DNA of 64,000 nt from NCBI RefSeq assembly GCF_021155765.1, contig NC_060106.1, forward strand, positions 20,548,031-20,612,030, read 5' to 3'. Both the position numbers and the translations under genes were made by a program. This DNA comes from Diprion similis (taxonomy: Eukaryota; Arthropoda; Insecta; Hymenoptera; Diprionidae). A model generated the notes under the pieces. That model worked only from the letters and a program-made list of their open reading frames with translations. It made no database searches and was not told the DNA's origin. Every line of letters begins with the position of its first letter. Position 1 is the first letter of the stretch. Below, piece by piece: positions 15,401 to 30,300 of this stretch.

Positions 15401-18326
15401 AGGCACGATCTGCGTCGTCGCTGCGTTGAACGGGATGCCCAAGAGTGCGCAGAAACCCAGACCCGCTGCGACCGCTGCGCACACCAGCATCACCCCCGCG
15501 ATTCCAACCCCCGATTGCGAGCGCACAGGGTCGTTCCACCTCAGGAGTGCCAATCCCGCGTAGAGGAGCTAAGGAAAGTGTTGGAACAAGATGTAAGGGT
15601 CACTCATCGGTTGGTTTTGGTACCATTGGAATGAGTCCTCGTGGAGAAGGTAGAAGGATACTCACCATGAGTGCGCACCCGATGACGATCTTCACTACTG
15701 ATATCTCGCTGTACTTTCCGAGAATGTCGTTCATCGTGGTTGTGCTAAAGGCGTAGAGGTTGTAAGGCGCGCTTCCGTTTCCCTTCAGTTGCTTTTTTAT
15801 CTCGTTGCTGAACGCCCGCTGCCAGGTATCGAGAACGATCGATGCCTTCTCCTGGGACCAGTCGATGTGGTGAACCTTGTACGTGTTCAACCAGAAATCG
15901 TAGAGTTCCCGCTCTCCCATTAGCTGAACAACGGTCTGCAGTGCTGCAGCTCGCGTCAGGTGACCCGTCTTATTGTGCTTTGCTCCCCCGACTACGAGCT
16001 CCTCTGGCCAGTGCATGTACTTCGCTGCGAATCCGTAACAGCCTCCGGTCAGTTCTGCTCCTACATCCGGTGGCTGAGAAAGAAAACAACGTCATCGTTA
16101 ATTTTTTTTTTTTTTTTTGGAAAATATGTTGTGAGTTATCGGTTATATGTATATAGTTGGGTAGCAAAGTTAGTGTATGTACAAAGCTTCTTTGGGTTAA
16201 TATACTTTGAGAATTCTATTCCGAAAGAGGATTAACGGCGATAAACGTTTTCATTAGGAAACAAAGCGCGGTTCATTAGAGAATTTATGTCATGTCTTAT
16301 TAAGAAAACTGTTCCATGATTTATGCAGCAATCCAATTGGTCGTAAGTGTCACTCTGGCGAGTGTGCTTATATTATACCATGGCTATATAGGTATAATAT
16401 GATGTTTTAACGGCGGAATTGAGAACCTCGTAATAAACTTTCGAGGACTATATAGGTAGCTATATTACCTACCGATACGTATACCAGGTATAGGAGGGTA
16501 ATATACAGGTATAGTTGGGTCAGGTTGGGTCCGTGAAAATGACGAAACGGCGACTGCGGTGGTCGCTGAGGTAAGTCATGGAATGGGGAGAGAACCGGAG
16601 AGGGAGAGACCTCACAGCGCGCTTTTATGGGCCCGTTATATACATATACCTACATGGTCCATTTTTCGTCGGGCGGATCGGACCGAACGATAATATTAGG
16701 TACCCTCGATTCAACGAATTTTTACTAGAATCATATTTATGGAATAAAGAAGCCGCGCGTGAAAATATTTGGGATTAATTCGATGAATTGTCCGTATAAA
16801 TTTTCGCTCCATTATTAAACGATCTATATTCATTTCTGTCCTTCGAAAGATCGATCTTTATCTTGAAACTCGTTTTCGACGGTATACAGTGTGCATTTTA
16901 TCGATTCTTTTTGCTTTTATTTTTCCACCAATTACGTTACGTCATGGAGCACAGGATAATGAATATTACCTTTATTCTCATAGAATTAATAAACCTTTAT
17001 CAACAATCATAAAAACAATACAAGAGGAAAGTCATTCTCCTGATAAACTCAAATACAGTATCGCAGTTTGTAGGCATAATTAATTTTCATCTTGTCACTA
17101 TTTCAACTAAATTACGGGGTGTTGATTTCATTCGTAAATGTAGACGAAGTTTCGACCGTTTCAAAAAATACGAGACGACCGTATTATTATTCCACCCCTT
17201 AGAAACCAAAGTAGCAATAAAAAATAAATATAACGAAGTTGTTGAGTTCGCAATATTACCTCGTCTATCTATTTTATACGTAAAAAAACGGTTTAATCAA
17301 ACTACTGATATTCTGCAAAATAAACCCGGTACTAACAATAAAATTTATTCCAAAATTTCGAGCTATTGATTTCAATATATATAAAAAGAAAACATGTTCG
17401 ATCACGTGTCCAACTTTGTAACCTCACCATCTTAAGTATCTCAGTATTTTTTGAGCCACCCTTTATCTGTCCGAACACTGTTATACACACAGCGAGTATA
17501 TCTCATACATACTACAGCTATGCCTTTATTCTACTTCTTATACTTATACTTATAAACGTACATTCGTAGAACTGTATGGGTATTTATGTACCCCATGCGC
17601 ACGTAATAAAGGACCGCGAGGCTACTTTTGACCTCGTATACTCCCTCCGTCGAGAGGAGAGCCAGCATATTATAACCTCCGTCTCGTCGCAAGGCGCAAG
17701 ACGCAAGACGCGAGATCACGCCGCAACGCAACGCAACGCAACGCAACGCGGTGCGGCGTCTCCCGGTCGGAACGGAAGAGACGTCCGAGTGAGCGCCCGC
17801 ACACGCACACTTACACGCGACACCCGCATGCCGAGGTTGGGGCCGGGGCCACCCACGATTATCCCACCGTGATTATCGTACGCGGTGGGCCTCCGTCATC
17901 CCCCCTCCCTCCGCCGCTCACCCTCACCGGCCGTCGCAATCTCTTTTTCTTTTCCTCATAGTCCCTCGCCGTATAACGTAGGTATGTTGTACGTATCTAT
18001 ACAGACGCATGTCCTATGTAGGTATGCAATGTGTAGATACTTACGTATGCGTACTTATATGCATGTGTATGGCCGCGCAACGGCAACGGCACATTATATG
18101 ATCATAATATTGTACGTAAAGTATGTACGGATCTGACGAATGTATCAGATGTAGTCGAATTAAACTTCTACAAACACCGTGTCTGTACACCTACAATATT
18201 ATACATATATATGTAGTAATATAATGTATTCGTTCATTAACCTCGAATTCCAGTTGTATCATAACACCTAAGTTCGGTTGTATTACTCGCCAAAAATAAG
18301 TTGACAGCATTGAAATAAACAAAATG

Positions 18327-18360
<34 letters not shown>

Positions 18361-21300
18361 GCAAGTGAACCGCGACTCGTGCGCGCTGCGAGTTTCGAGC
18401 GCGATCGCTTCTATGTCGAAATTATATCTATATATGTGTGTGTGTGTGTGTGTGTGCGCGCGGGCTTCTCTTGCACGACCTTCGCGGGTGAGAGGATGGG
18501 TGGGTACCAATAACCGCAGTGTGCACGAACCGCGGAGCGATTATACGTATACAAATGTATATATGTAGGTTGATCTTGTCTTCCGTGATTTTTACGTGAA
18601 ATTTGAATTTTTTTTTTTTTCTATGCGTGTTTTGTCCAATTTTGAAAATTAAATACTAATTCAATTTCAAAATTGGAGGGAAAAAGACGGGAAAAATATA
18701 ATTAAACAACATCATCGCGTAACGTAACTACACGTAAGAAGGGTTCTACAGTGTGTTGGTCGGTTTTAAAGAACCGCTGCACCGTTGAACTGTTAAGGAA
18801 TGCCGCGTCACCTTTTCTGACCGCCTCGCTGAGCCCCGTCTGCAGACTAGGTATACTTTCACCCTTCTCTCTTTCTCTCTGTCTTCTTCTCTTTTTCTCT
18901 CCGGGCTCCTTGCATGTCGCTTCGCTGCTAAGACGAGAGGATTAACACTCCACGTGGAAGAAAAACATGCCAAATGAATTGGGTATTAACCCAAACCCTG
19001 ACAGTTCCGCGGTCTCCGTATGCTTCAATATCTACAGGCTCATCCAAGTTTGATAGAAATTTTCAGTTTTTTATTCCGGGGTAAGAGAATTCTTCTTCAA
19101 AATATATCACACATACATTTTTTCCTTTAATTCCTGTACTTACACGGCCTGGTCAGAAATCGTCAAAAATCAAGTTTTTTTTTTTTTTTTTAAATATTTT
19201 TTTTCGTTACGGTATAATTTTATAAACAAAAAAAATCCGTAAGTTTCAGTTCAAAATTTGAATTTTAAAAGGTCGTTCATAATTTTTTTTTTTCAATTTT
19301 CTGGTGCATTACTTTAGATCTTTTCGAGCTACCTTTTAATATTCATATTAAAATTTCATACATTTTTTTTTCTTTAATTTAGTAAGAAAGAATCGATAAC
19401 AATACACCACGACATGAATTAAAAATCAAACAAAATACTGAAAATATAATTTTTATAATTTAATTTTTTGACGATTTTTTACATTTTAAAAAATTTTGAG
19501 CGACCTCTTAAAATTTTTTTTTTTTGAGCTGTCCTTTGGAGTGGGCTCTTAAAACATCAAAAACTAACATTTTGTCACACGAGACTCAAAGAAAAAAAAA
19601 AACAAATAGTCCGTTTTTTTGCGCCACCCTAATGTATATATATAATATATATGTATACCTATATATACGTAAAATTCCTGATGAAGAAAAGTAATATTAC
19701 GTATACGTATAATTTATTCCCAAGAAATGATTTATATTCTAAAATTCACCCGGCACACCTGAGAATCGGCATCACGTTATACATGTAAAAGAAATAAATA
19801 CATAACCAATAGATCAGAGGCGGAGGTGCATGTGTATGACAAAAGCGCAACAATGAACGACGGCCGGTGCGGGACCACCGGAGCAGATTGCCGAGGCATT
19901 CACGGGTTGCATGCGGAATATCGACGGCACTTAGGTACTCTGTGCGTCGAAGAGACGGTCGCCGATGGGCCGTGGATGGTTGGTGTTGGTGGTCGGGCAG
20001 GTATCATTGTAGCAACAATAGGCGGTAAGTGGTATGACGCGCGTCTGTCGGCGTAATGTTATTTTATCGTTCTCCCCGGTGCATGCTCGGCTCCTCACAC
20101 GCAACCTCGCATACGCATTGCCTGATCACCGCTGACGGACCGAAGAAAATATCAACCGAAAATCCCGCCGCCGGTGTGCATGCGGTATGTATAATGCATA
20201 AACGTCGTTGCTGCTGCACGTTACAGAGTCGGCTAATGAATGAATCTTCTTTCTTCTTTTTTCTTTTTTCTTTTACAAAATACATTTATACATAGTCGCG
20301 TCATCGGAGAACTCATCGAACTCACAAAGTACGAACAGCAGGTGAAGTAATGCGGACGCAATCGAACATCCAATTGTCATTTCTCGTTCGCATGATTTTT
20401 GTTCGTTTATTTTTTTATTTTTTTTTTCAAACTAGAAGAAGAGGAATTTCGTATGCGAAGAATAAAGGAGTTCAATTGCAAACGATCAATGAATCCTATG
20501 GAAACAATTGTTAGAGACTCGACATTCACGCAAACATGTTCATCCAAGTTTAGTTCTATCTAACTATCAAGCTATATAAAAAGTGGTGAAAAATCTTTGT
20601 TCCAAATCACGATACAAAGTTAACGGATTTCAAATTTTATCCCAACTTAAACCAAGCTCGTTTTTCTATGGGTGAAAAATCGCGGTATAAGTATAGGTAT
20701 GAAAAAGTTTAATTCTTAAGACGACGCCAACGACGATGATTATCTTCGACGTATAAATTGTACACACGTACCCACGCCATTCGCCAGATTAACAAGGTTC
20801 AGAGTACGGCTGGAGTGTTTAAGTAGCATCGATTGATTTCCTCCTCCTCCTCCTCTTCGGGACAGCAGCTCCGACAAGTTTGGTTATCGGTTAAGAATAT
20901 AAAGCGGGTCGTTTAAAATTCTATAGACGTTGTTAGATGCGTATTTCGGGTCGTTATAAACGTAAGTTAAGTATTCCCCGGTGGTTATCTTCCGCGCTTA
21001 GCTCTTCGTCGGAATAATTGATCAGAACTATAAATTAATCAGTCCACCGTGAGAGGTAGAAGGATCACATCGCAACTATAAACTGATAACGAAGTTAAAT
21101 ATTTTTACTTCTTAACAGCGATCGAGACGTTCTTATAAATGTCAGAAGCAAACTTCTTACCTGCTGTGACTTTTTGTTCGGGGCAGTTTCGGGGCAATCC
21201 TTGTCCGTAGGGTCGAGACACGGTTTGCTCTGGTACCCGTTCGTTATCCCGGACCGTTTCATGTAGTCCTCGAGAGTCTTGAAGGAGAATACGAACGGAA

Positions 21301-24300
21301 GTTTTTTCATCTGCTCCAGCATCTCGGTGGGGTTTAAATTCGTCCATTGAACCCCGGTTTTACTGTGCCTGTTCAAATACCAAGTTATATGTGCCAGTTC
21401 AATCCATCCAGTATAGTATAATTTATTGGGTCAATTCAAATTTGGGGATATTCATTCGTTAATGTTCTTCTCAAAACTCAAATTAAATTTTTAATTTAAA
21501 CTTGTCTCATATACGTGAATTCTAAAATCTTATTACTCAACGTACGAAGAAAGACTTACGGTATATGAACTGGATACTCCGGACCAAGGAGTTTGCTACC
21601 TTCCCAAAAACAGTCCAACGGCGTGATTATCGCGCACGGTATGATGTTCTCGAATATCTGAAAAATAAATTTAAGGAGACGGTTGAATTGTTGAGTTCCG
21701 TTAAAAATTGCGAAAAATCCTTCTTCTCTCTCTTTAAATCCAAAGTCCACCGAGTCTCCTCTTCTGCGCAGGATCCGTTTATAGTTCAGGCAGAAACTAA
21801 CACGCGGTTAGGTATAATATACTTGTATAGGATCGCGGAGAAACGAGCTTTCTTAGAATAGGACGAACCTTGCGCCCTGCTTGGCCTCGCCTTCTGTCCT
21901 TACATTCCCCTCTCCCTCCCTCCCTTCCTCATCTACCTTTAGACCTTCGGCAACAAAATCACTCCGTATAGTTTTCTCCTCTCTTGTCCTCTTGTCCTCT
22001 CTTTCTACACCTCATCTCGCCCTTTTTCTTTCCCCTTCCCCCCAACTTGCGCAGGAAAGATTATGGCAGATTAAGTTTCCTACTTCTCGGAAGAATTTTA
22101 AACAGCGGACGAGATTCGAAGAGGTCTGTAGCACCCTCCTTTCTTCACTTCTTTCCCTTCCTCCTCAGCTCTGATCTCTTCCAGGACAGTGTGAAATAAT
22201 TGAGGTAATAAATTGTGCTATCCGGATGTCGAATGAATGTCAGGGTTGGATGGTTTTTGTTCTTTTTTGTACACCACTATATTTGCATTCAGTTATTTAG
22301 TTTCTTTGAAATTCTGGGATCGATGTTAAAATATATACATCACAACTATTTTCTTCCAGCAATTTTTGAAAATTGTTATACATATTTTTTTTCTTGTAGA
22401 GGATGGAAGTTAGTTTTTTAAAAATAGTCGAACAGTCGTTCGGAAATAGTTAAAATTTTTGATGTTACGAGATTATCGACGAGCGGTTATCAAAGCAGCT
22501 CTATACTAACCCAGAATAATAACACAGGTAATTCAAAATTATCTCTAAAATTAAAATCTAAAAAAAAACAAACACTCCGATGTTCAGCAAAAGTTTTTCC
22601 GATTGTAATTAAAAAAAAAAATTACGAAAAATTTAGTTACTTTTCTTAAAACTGGAAAAATCGCTTTGGTTTCTACAAGATCAAACTTTGATAAAAAAAA
22701 AAATGATTTTTTCCTTTACTAGTAACGTATAAGAAACCAAAATGTAACATTCATAAGTCAGACCCAAAAATCGTGTTGACCGGTATAATTCGTGTACTTT
22801 TGGGTTCGATCTCGTCGCTATTCTCAACTCAGGGAACAAAATAAGGAAAAAAAAATGATGAAAGGAAGGGATATGTTTGAATATATAATGATCAGTGTTC
22901 TCAAGGCCTAGCTAAAGCAGCCGGATGGAAATAGGAGGGCAGGAAAGAGACTATTATGTCACTGTACAGAATGTGGGAGAGTTAGTAAGTGTATAAGTAA
23001 TAGGTAATAAATGATTGGAAAAGATGGGAAAGACCTAGGTGAGTGGGATAGACGAAACGTAGAAATAGCAAATTGCAACAAATTTTAAATATGAAGGTTT
23101 ACAGAAACACGTCTCGCTTCTAGAGACTTAAAAAACAAAGGACGCAAGGAAATCGAAACAGATATAGAACGGTTAAAATGAATCCAACCCTGCAATGGTT
23201 GAATACAAAATATCCTCAATTAAAGCTGACTGAATTGCCCCGCGCGTTAAACAAATCGAAGGCGTTTCATATATTAACTGCATACTTCAGAGTACAAGTA
23301 GGTATTAGCTTTCTGACGTCCGACGGCAGTATCAAGTATAAAATGATTAGCGGTAGGGGTAGAAGATAATTGGATGGGTAGGTTTGAAGAAGGTAGGCGC
23401 GTGCGTGCACGCAACCGCGTTTTACAGTAGCGTGCGAGATATGCAGATTGTGTCATGGAGCAACGTCATATTTCCTGCAGATACCGGTTGCCGTACGAAG
23501 CTGCGCGTCGTTGTCGTCAAGGATGCTTTGGTCTAACCTAACAATAATGCAAAATATCCGATGTGGCATGCCCGTAAACCGCCTGTTTTTTTGGAAAGGA
23601 TAAAGATTTCAGCATACAACTGAAATTATCCGAGCCAAAAAACGGTTTACGGGCATGCCACATACAATATTTTTTACGGTATGGGCATTGAAAAGCAAAA
23701 CGAAGAGTGAGGTTATGTCGCGATCTGTTCGACGAAGCTACTTTATAAGGCAGTTTGGGATGCGCACTTCTAACTGCGCATCAAAACTGCGGAATAAAGA
23801 CTTTAATCCGCAACTTTGTTCGCTGCCGTATAAAGCGTTACTTTACAAAACGAAAACTGCCACAAAAAGTGAACTTTTCAATGCTCATGCCTTAAAAAAT
23901 ATTTTCACCCTAACTTCCCAGACCATTTTCTCAATTCCCTGATTTCTCGATTTTTCCTGCGCAGTAATTTGAGTGCGAGAAAACGCTGTAATCATTGGTA
24001 CCCGAATTTCGGCATAAAAATCTTCTATAATTCTAGTCAACGATTAAAATTATGCTTTCGAAGTGGAAGTGATCGTAGTTGATCAGCGCGGAGGACTGCT
24101 GGGAGTAGCGATTGCAGGCTGGGCGCAGTATTCTAGGTAAATAGAAGGCAGATGAGACCAACACACTCCTATTATCACATGCTTGTGTCCCATTCTCTCA
24201 AAGCGTGTGTATACCTGTAAAGAGTACCTGCTGTGGCACATTATACCAATACATACACACAAACAAACCCTCCACAACCACGATCTACTCTATACTCGTA

Positions 24301-27300
24301 TAATATTATACAAGCACGGTACGTAATCGGTCGGTATCAGCATCAACATCAACATCAGCAGCATCAACAACAGCAGCAGGAGCAGCAGCAGCAGCAGCAG
24401 CAGCAGCATCTCAACAGGCTGCGATACTACCCGAAGGGCATTTATTGCGCTCGCATTTGCGTACGTAACGACGAGGGTCCGCGCCGACGACCTGAAGAAG
24501 ACCACACGCCGTGACGACCCGATGTAAGAGGACATTGGTTGAAGAGGTGAGGGGTGGCGGTGGCGAGACAGGGGGATGAGGAGGGGGAGGGGGAGGGGCA
24601 CAGGAAGACAACCCGCGGCCGGTGCCTGCGCCAAAGACGAGGAGGAAGACGAGGAAGACGGAGCCAGGCGCACCCCGTCATTATGCGAGGCTAATTGCCT
24701 CGCCGCTTATTTAGTAGTGGCTGCCCGTTCGTTCCTTCGTCCGTTGGTCGCCTTGCCGCCGCCGTCAGGCTCTCTCTGTCCCCTTTCTCTTGTACCTTCC
24801 CTGCTCTTCCATGCTCTTCTCTTCTCTTCTCTTCATCGCCGTGCCGCGAACCACTTGATGGGCTTACACAGACCCCATAATGCGTATTATACCCTATATG
24901 TCTTATACCTTCGGGCTACGATATACCGATCGTAAATCGTCTGTCCCAGACGTATTTACAGTCTATATAGATATCGCGCTTGTGTCTACATACATACGTT
25001 ACGTCGTACATTTTTATGGACGCTTCAATGTGTAGGTCAGACGTGCAGATTAAACTGCGGAACGTGAACATCGATCGGATTTGGTTATTGATTAATTTTT
25101 ACAAAGCAAACGTTTTTGTGCTCGACGATTTCGCGTGATTTTATGCGTGTATGTATATATGAGACATAATGTTTTTGGTAATGTCATATCGAATTGCACA
25201 AAATTTCTTCTTCTCATACCTATTTAGTCTCGACTTTTGTAGGCAGATTTTTTTTTTCTAAATATATTTTTCTGAAAGCTTTCTTTAGTAAGGAAAGTCA
25301 GTCAGGAGGTTAGAATCTCTCATCGCGATAAAATCGTATCGATTGATGTGAAATGTTTTGCAATAGTGTTTGAAATTTGTCAACTATTTTAAAATCCTTC
25401 GGGAAATCATTGAAATTTTGTTTGTTTTTTTTCATCTGTTCAGTATTGAGAGTGTGATAATTTTATGCACATCGACGAACTACGATTATAAGCGTACATA
25501 ACGTTACATACCTGATCGATATAGTGCATGTCGTAATTGGGCACGCTCGGCGCGTAGCACATGTCTTTCAATCGCCAGGACCTAGAAAGAAAGAATACAA
25601 CGTGAGGCTAGACTACACGCGTCTGAAATTCTCGTATTATACATGTCATAGATTGCGTGCGACTTGATTTTCTTTTTTAGTCTAGTATAGACTGTTTGGA
25701 ATTGGAAATTCTGAAATTTCTGAACCAATTAGCATTACCTAAAAACTGATTATTTTCAATTTGTGTTTCTTTTCTTTTCTTTTCGCTCACATTATACAGA
25801 AATTTTTTTTCAAACTCATTACACAATGGATAGCAAAAATTATCTCGTCAATTTTCTTAATTACGCATCCGCATGTAGAATGAAGTTCTTAATTCTCCTT
25901 GACGTAGAGAAAAAAAATCATAACATCGTAGCGTTTAGAAACACGCAAGCTAATTTTAACAGTGCGCGGTCCAATTTTATTACGTATAATTTATGATAAT
26001 TATTACTGTTTCTTTCTTCTAAAATTCATTGTAAATTTGTCCAGTTTATGTCTTTGCACGAAAGAAGTTGCAAGCTTTACACAATTCCATATGAACTTTG
26101 GGGTTGAGCAATGCGAGTGCACAGCATAGTGACGTCGTTAATTCTTATGGTGGAGTTGTTGCTAATTACGTATGCATACAGGTGTGGATGACACAAACGA
26201 AGATAGTATCTTTCTGGCAACTTATACACACACCAGTGTATTATGGAAGTTATGTAATGTTTACTCGTGTGTAGGTATACTTTTTATGTAATGTAATATA
26301 GGAAAGGGGTGAAGATGTTGTACATGCATCGTGTGTATAACTTTTAAAAATGCATCTCAGTACTCCATCGCTCGACGTTCGAGAATGCGCGTTGGGTTGT
26401 TGGCCAACCAGGATGTGGATTTTTTTTATTGCTTTTATTTAATTTCGCTTTATATTCTTTGGTTTCTTTATTCTCTCAAAATGACAATTGAAAAGAAAGA
26501 AGAAGAATCGGAAATATACCCTTCGTACGATACCCTAAATTATAGGAATTAAAAAATCGAGCAGAAACAGGAGGAAAAGATAGTAAAATAGTAATAATAA
26601 TAATTAGATCTATTAAAAAACAAAAAAAAAAATAAAATAAAATAAAACCTGATACTAACAAAACGCAAATAACTACACGATGGTACAAAAAACGGGAAAA
26701 AGGAAAACTTACGTATCGAACAACTGAACCGTCACTTGAGTCGCGGCTCTTAGAGCGGTCAAATGTTCCTTCAGAGCAGCCGAATGTAGGATATTTGCTC
26801 CCGCGTGTTTCGGGGTCTGGATCACGAGCTGATGCGTCGAAGCTGCAGCCTCGCCGAGGGCCTCGCTCGCGTATTGGACCTCTTTCTCCAGCCTTCCACC
26901 CTCTGCAAAGTAAAAGCGAACGAAAACGTTTTTATTGCAAATGGTGTGCAGAGAATAATCAAAACGGGATAAATCATCTTTTGTATAATACTTCGAGAGT
27001 CTTTCACTCGTTAAAAGTAGGATTTTGTCAAAAATTTTATACGCATCATAGGTTTCAACACATCGTGAACTCTTCTGTTGTTTTGTCTTCATGTGTATTT
27101 ACATTGAAAAAACAAATTCTATGTATCGATGAAACGATTTTTTTTTAGAAACATTCTTGTAACGAAGTCTTCAATTTTACTCATACATCGATATTATTCG
27201 ATATAAATACTCGGTTCAACACAACAATTTCTGGCTTTTTCCGGAAATATTTATAACACGAAATTAACTGCTTTTATAACTCCAAAAACAATAATTGAAC

Positions 27301-30300
27301 CCACAGAGAATGGGAGCTCTAAAAAAGACTTGCTTAGCCGCGAGGCATCGGGCTTAGCTGATACAGAAAATACCCTTTATTTCCTTCAAATCATCAGTAA
27401 TAACCATAAGGTGTTTGAACTTATATTATACGCGATATGTCGTAAAGGGACGTTTGTCTGGCTTTTGGTCCTCGTGGTTCTTGGGCCCCTCGGGCCCCTG
27501 GGCCACCCAAAAGGTACCGGAGCCGCGGTTCTTTGGGTCGTTCCCAGCTTTCCCCAATTCCCAATTGTACTATAAGTCGGGTACCGACCAACGGACATGT
27601 GGCGAGTGGCGAGAATTCGGCGAAGATCCTTACGTCGTTATTTTCCGTGCGTCGATTATTGTCAATAGTTTTTTCTTCTGCTTTTCCGTTGGAAAGAAAA
27701 CTTGGTGTATAATAATATAATCGACCAGCAAATGAAAGGTTGAGTTTTGCACCAGATCTCGACGTTTTGAGGCCCAAAGAATTACCTCCTACCTTTCTCA
27801 CATCGATTTTTGGGTGTTTGTCTCTGAGCAATTTTGCGCAAAAACGTAAAATTTCTTGTGTGACTGCAATATAATCAACTCGAAAACGAATGGACCAATT
27901 TAGACTGAATTTGGTCCACTGCAGGTGGAGCTTCTTTGAACTTCTCATTAAAACTGATGATCCAGATTTTGAGTAGATAACAAGATCTAAGTCGAGATTG
28001 GATCTGACTTTTCGTGCGATTTTTACATCGTCAAAATTTCTTCTTCTCAACAGATTTTTCTCTGCTCATTTTTTCGTCACTACTTCCACGCTTTTACCGT
28101 GAAAACCATTCGTTCAATCTGTTTTCTTTCTTCCTTTCATTTTTTATCAAATTTAGAATAATACTTCCACAATTTTTTCATCGACTATCTTTTCGATCTC
28201 TTTTCCGAATTATTGATCGCTGATGGTATAACAACATCAACAATAATATCAATAATTGTTTTTTATTTTATTCATTCAAAATTTCTATCCGCCCTAATAA
28301 TCCTTGCCGATTTCTTCATCCCTTACGCGATGCATCCTTGTCGATTTTTCAACGTGCAAAGAGTGCAGCAGACCGGTAACTGCAGCCTGCATGCATGCCG
28401 CTAATAGGTAGGTGAAGGAACGTGGCTGCGGCGCGCTGCGCGTAGACGGGCAGCGGAAGAGAGGGCAGCAAGAGGGGGGCGGGGGGGGGGGTCTAGATGA
28501 ATGGATGACGATGGCGGGGAGGGGAAGGGAGGGGAGAGAAGGGGGCATCACGCGGGAGGTCGCGGCCACGCCGCGCGCCATTGACCGCCTGGCGGTCCAG
28601 CACGAAGCTCGACGCCAGGATCAATTCTGAACCATTTTCCGCAGAATGCAGCCCCGTCTCGCCCTCGACCCCCTATGGTTCAGATTTCATCGCTTTTCAC
28701 GTACTTAGTTCTGTTTCCAAATTCATACGACGATGGTGTGTAAAGTTGTTTGCCTTTGAGATTCTTGCGATGGACTGTACGTCGATGATGAATTTGGCAA
28801 TTTTGAGGTTATGAAAGCTTGGACATTATTTTTCTTATTTGCGTGAAGTTTGTAAAATTCAGTTTCTCAAAGACACGCTTGAATTTGAGAAATCCGACTG
28901 CGTGGATCTCTGTTGTTTACGATATTTCGAAAAGATGCAATTTTAAAACAGTAATTGTGTCACAAGAGTTTTATATTTTTTGTATACTTTATTGCACAGA
29001 TGTTCAGTAAATATTGTACAATCAAATTATCAGTTACAGAACTATATTTGATTATGAACAGGACTGTAAACATAAATATAAACAGTAAATAAATAAATAT
29101 CATGTAACTAAGACTGGTCATTCAGAATGTATAATACATACAGTACCAAACAGAATGTGCTAGTCAAAACATTACATATAAGTAAGATTTACAGAGTTTA
29201 TTGAACATAAAAACATGCGTTGTCGTTAAAAGTAGCTACGATAACAAAACAAATTCGCAATTAACGACCCGAATAAAATCGAACCAAAACATGCAAATTC
29301 CACACTGCGTGATTTCGATCCGGTCGCAAAGACACGTGTGTTTACAGTATATCATATGAACCGATGCCCGCGGGACGGTTAGTAGTAGAGAGAAGAAAAA
29401 TCGAAGTCGCTGTCTTGTTCTTCGGATTTCCGGTCCGGTCGTCGATCGGGGGAATTGGCCGACGTAGTACGGCGTTTACGTTACAAGCAAACTTGCGGAG
29501 TGCACGCGTGTCCTCGCTATCGGACGGCTTACGCATAACCCCATTTAGTCTGGAATCTGATAAGTTGCGGTTTCCGCAGCGTGTAATGAATGCGCGTACA
29601 CACAGCTATCATCCGTGATGGTGGTTCGTACAAACTTGGCTGAAACAACGTCGACTATGACGAGACTGAGGACGAAGATGCGGTACCTACAGCCACAGCG
29701 CCGCGTCGCGTCGAGCGAGACGAAAAAAGAGACAGAGAGAGAGAAAAAGAGAAAGAGAAAGAGAGAGAGAGTGGCGGAGGGGCGACGGTCCGGTGGGCAG
29801 GGGGTAGACGGACCCCCGACGCTGGCCGCGGGCCACCCACGGAGACCATTCACCGGAACCGAGCCCCGTCCAGTTCAGTGGTTTTCATTTCGAAGCTTCC
29901 CGTACCTCGTCGGAATGTCGGCAGGGGGGTAGAATTAAGAACGTGGTATAAAGCCTACTCCTCGGTTCCCCGAAAAGTGAAACTAAGACCCCGGGTTTGG
30001 GGGATCCTCCGTTTTCAAGCTAAGACTCCGATTCATAGGTCTAGAGGTCCACGCAGTATCGAGGATCGAGTTGTTCTTCATACTGCGTCGGTAATATCGA
30101 CTAGGAAAAAAGCATTGGAGCACCTACACATCTCGATTTCCATGGGTCCTTTGGACCTCATTTTTGCCAATCGTTGGGCGAGTCGTGTTCGTGGTGCTGA
30201 ACATGCGAAGAAAGATTCGATCGAGCCAGGATGCTACTTCTTCGAGATCTTGGGGTGATCTTTCGCGGGGATGAGATCCGCTGTTGGAACAGCCGCGTTC

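Larger units (their letters stand above)
16074..21160 (-). other. ptc intron 6 (5.1 kb)
   Basis: No exon recognised. It contains a GC-rich island at about 17640-17960 with a (CAACG)n run, a 31-base A-run at 18330-18360, a TG run near 18435 and a transposable-element fragment at 19150-19631. Confidence 0.75.
21658..25511 (-). other. ptc intron 4 (3.9 kb)
   Basis: No exon recognised. It includes a compound hairpin element (23561-23903), a CAG/CAA tract near 24350-24410 and a GC-rich island at about 24470-24860. Confidence 0.75.

Noticed and set aside
13728-15634. Open frames opposite ptc exon 8 (up to 253 codons)
   Set aside because: Shadows of the conserved coding strand.
23655-23942. 95-codon open frame
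   Set aside because: It overlaps the [14 protein letters not shown] element and its codons are dictated by the hairpins; no similarity.
24233-24514. Polyglutamine-containing frame
   Set aside because: Produced by a CAG/CAA microsatellite in a ptc intron; no flanking domain or splice context, and the opposite strand is equally open as polyleucine.
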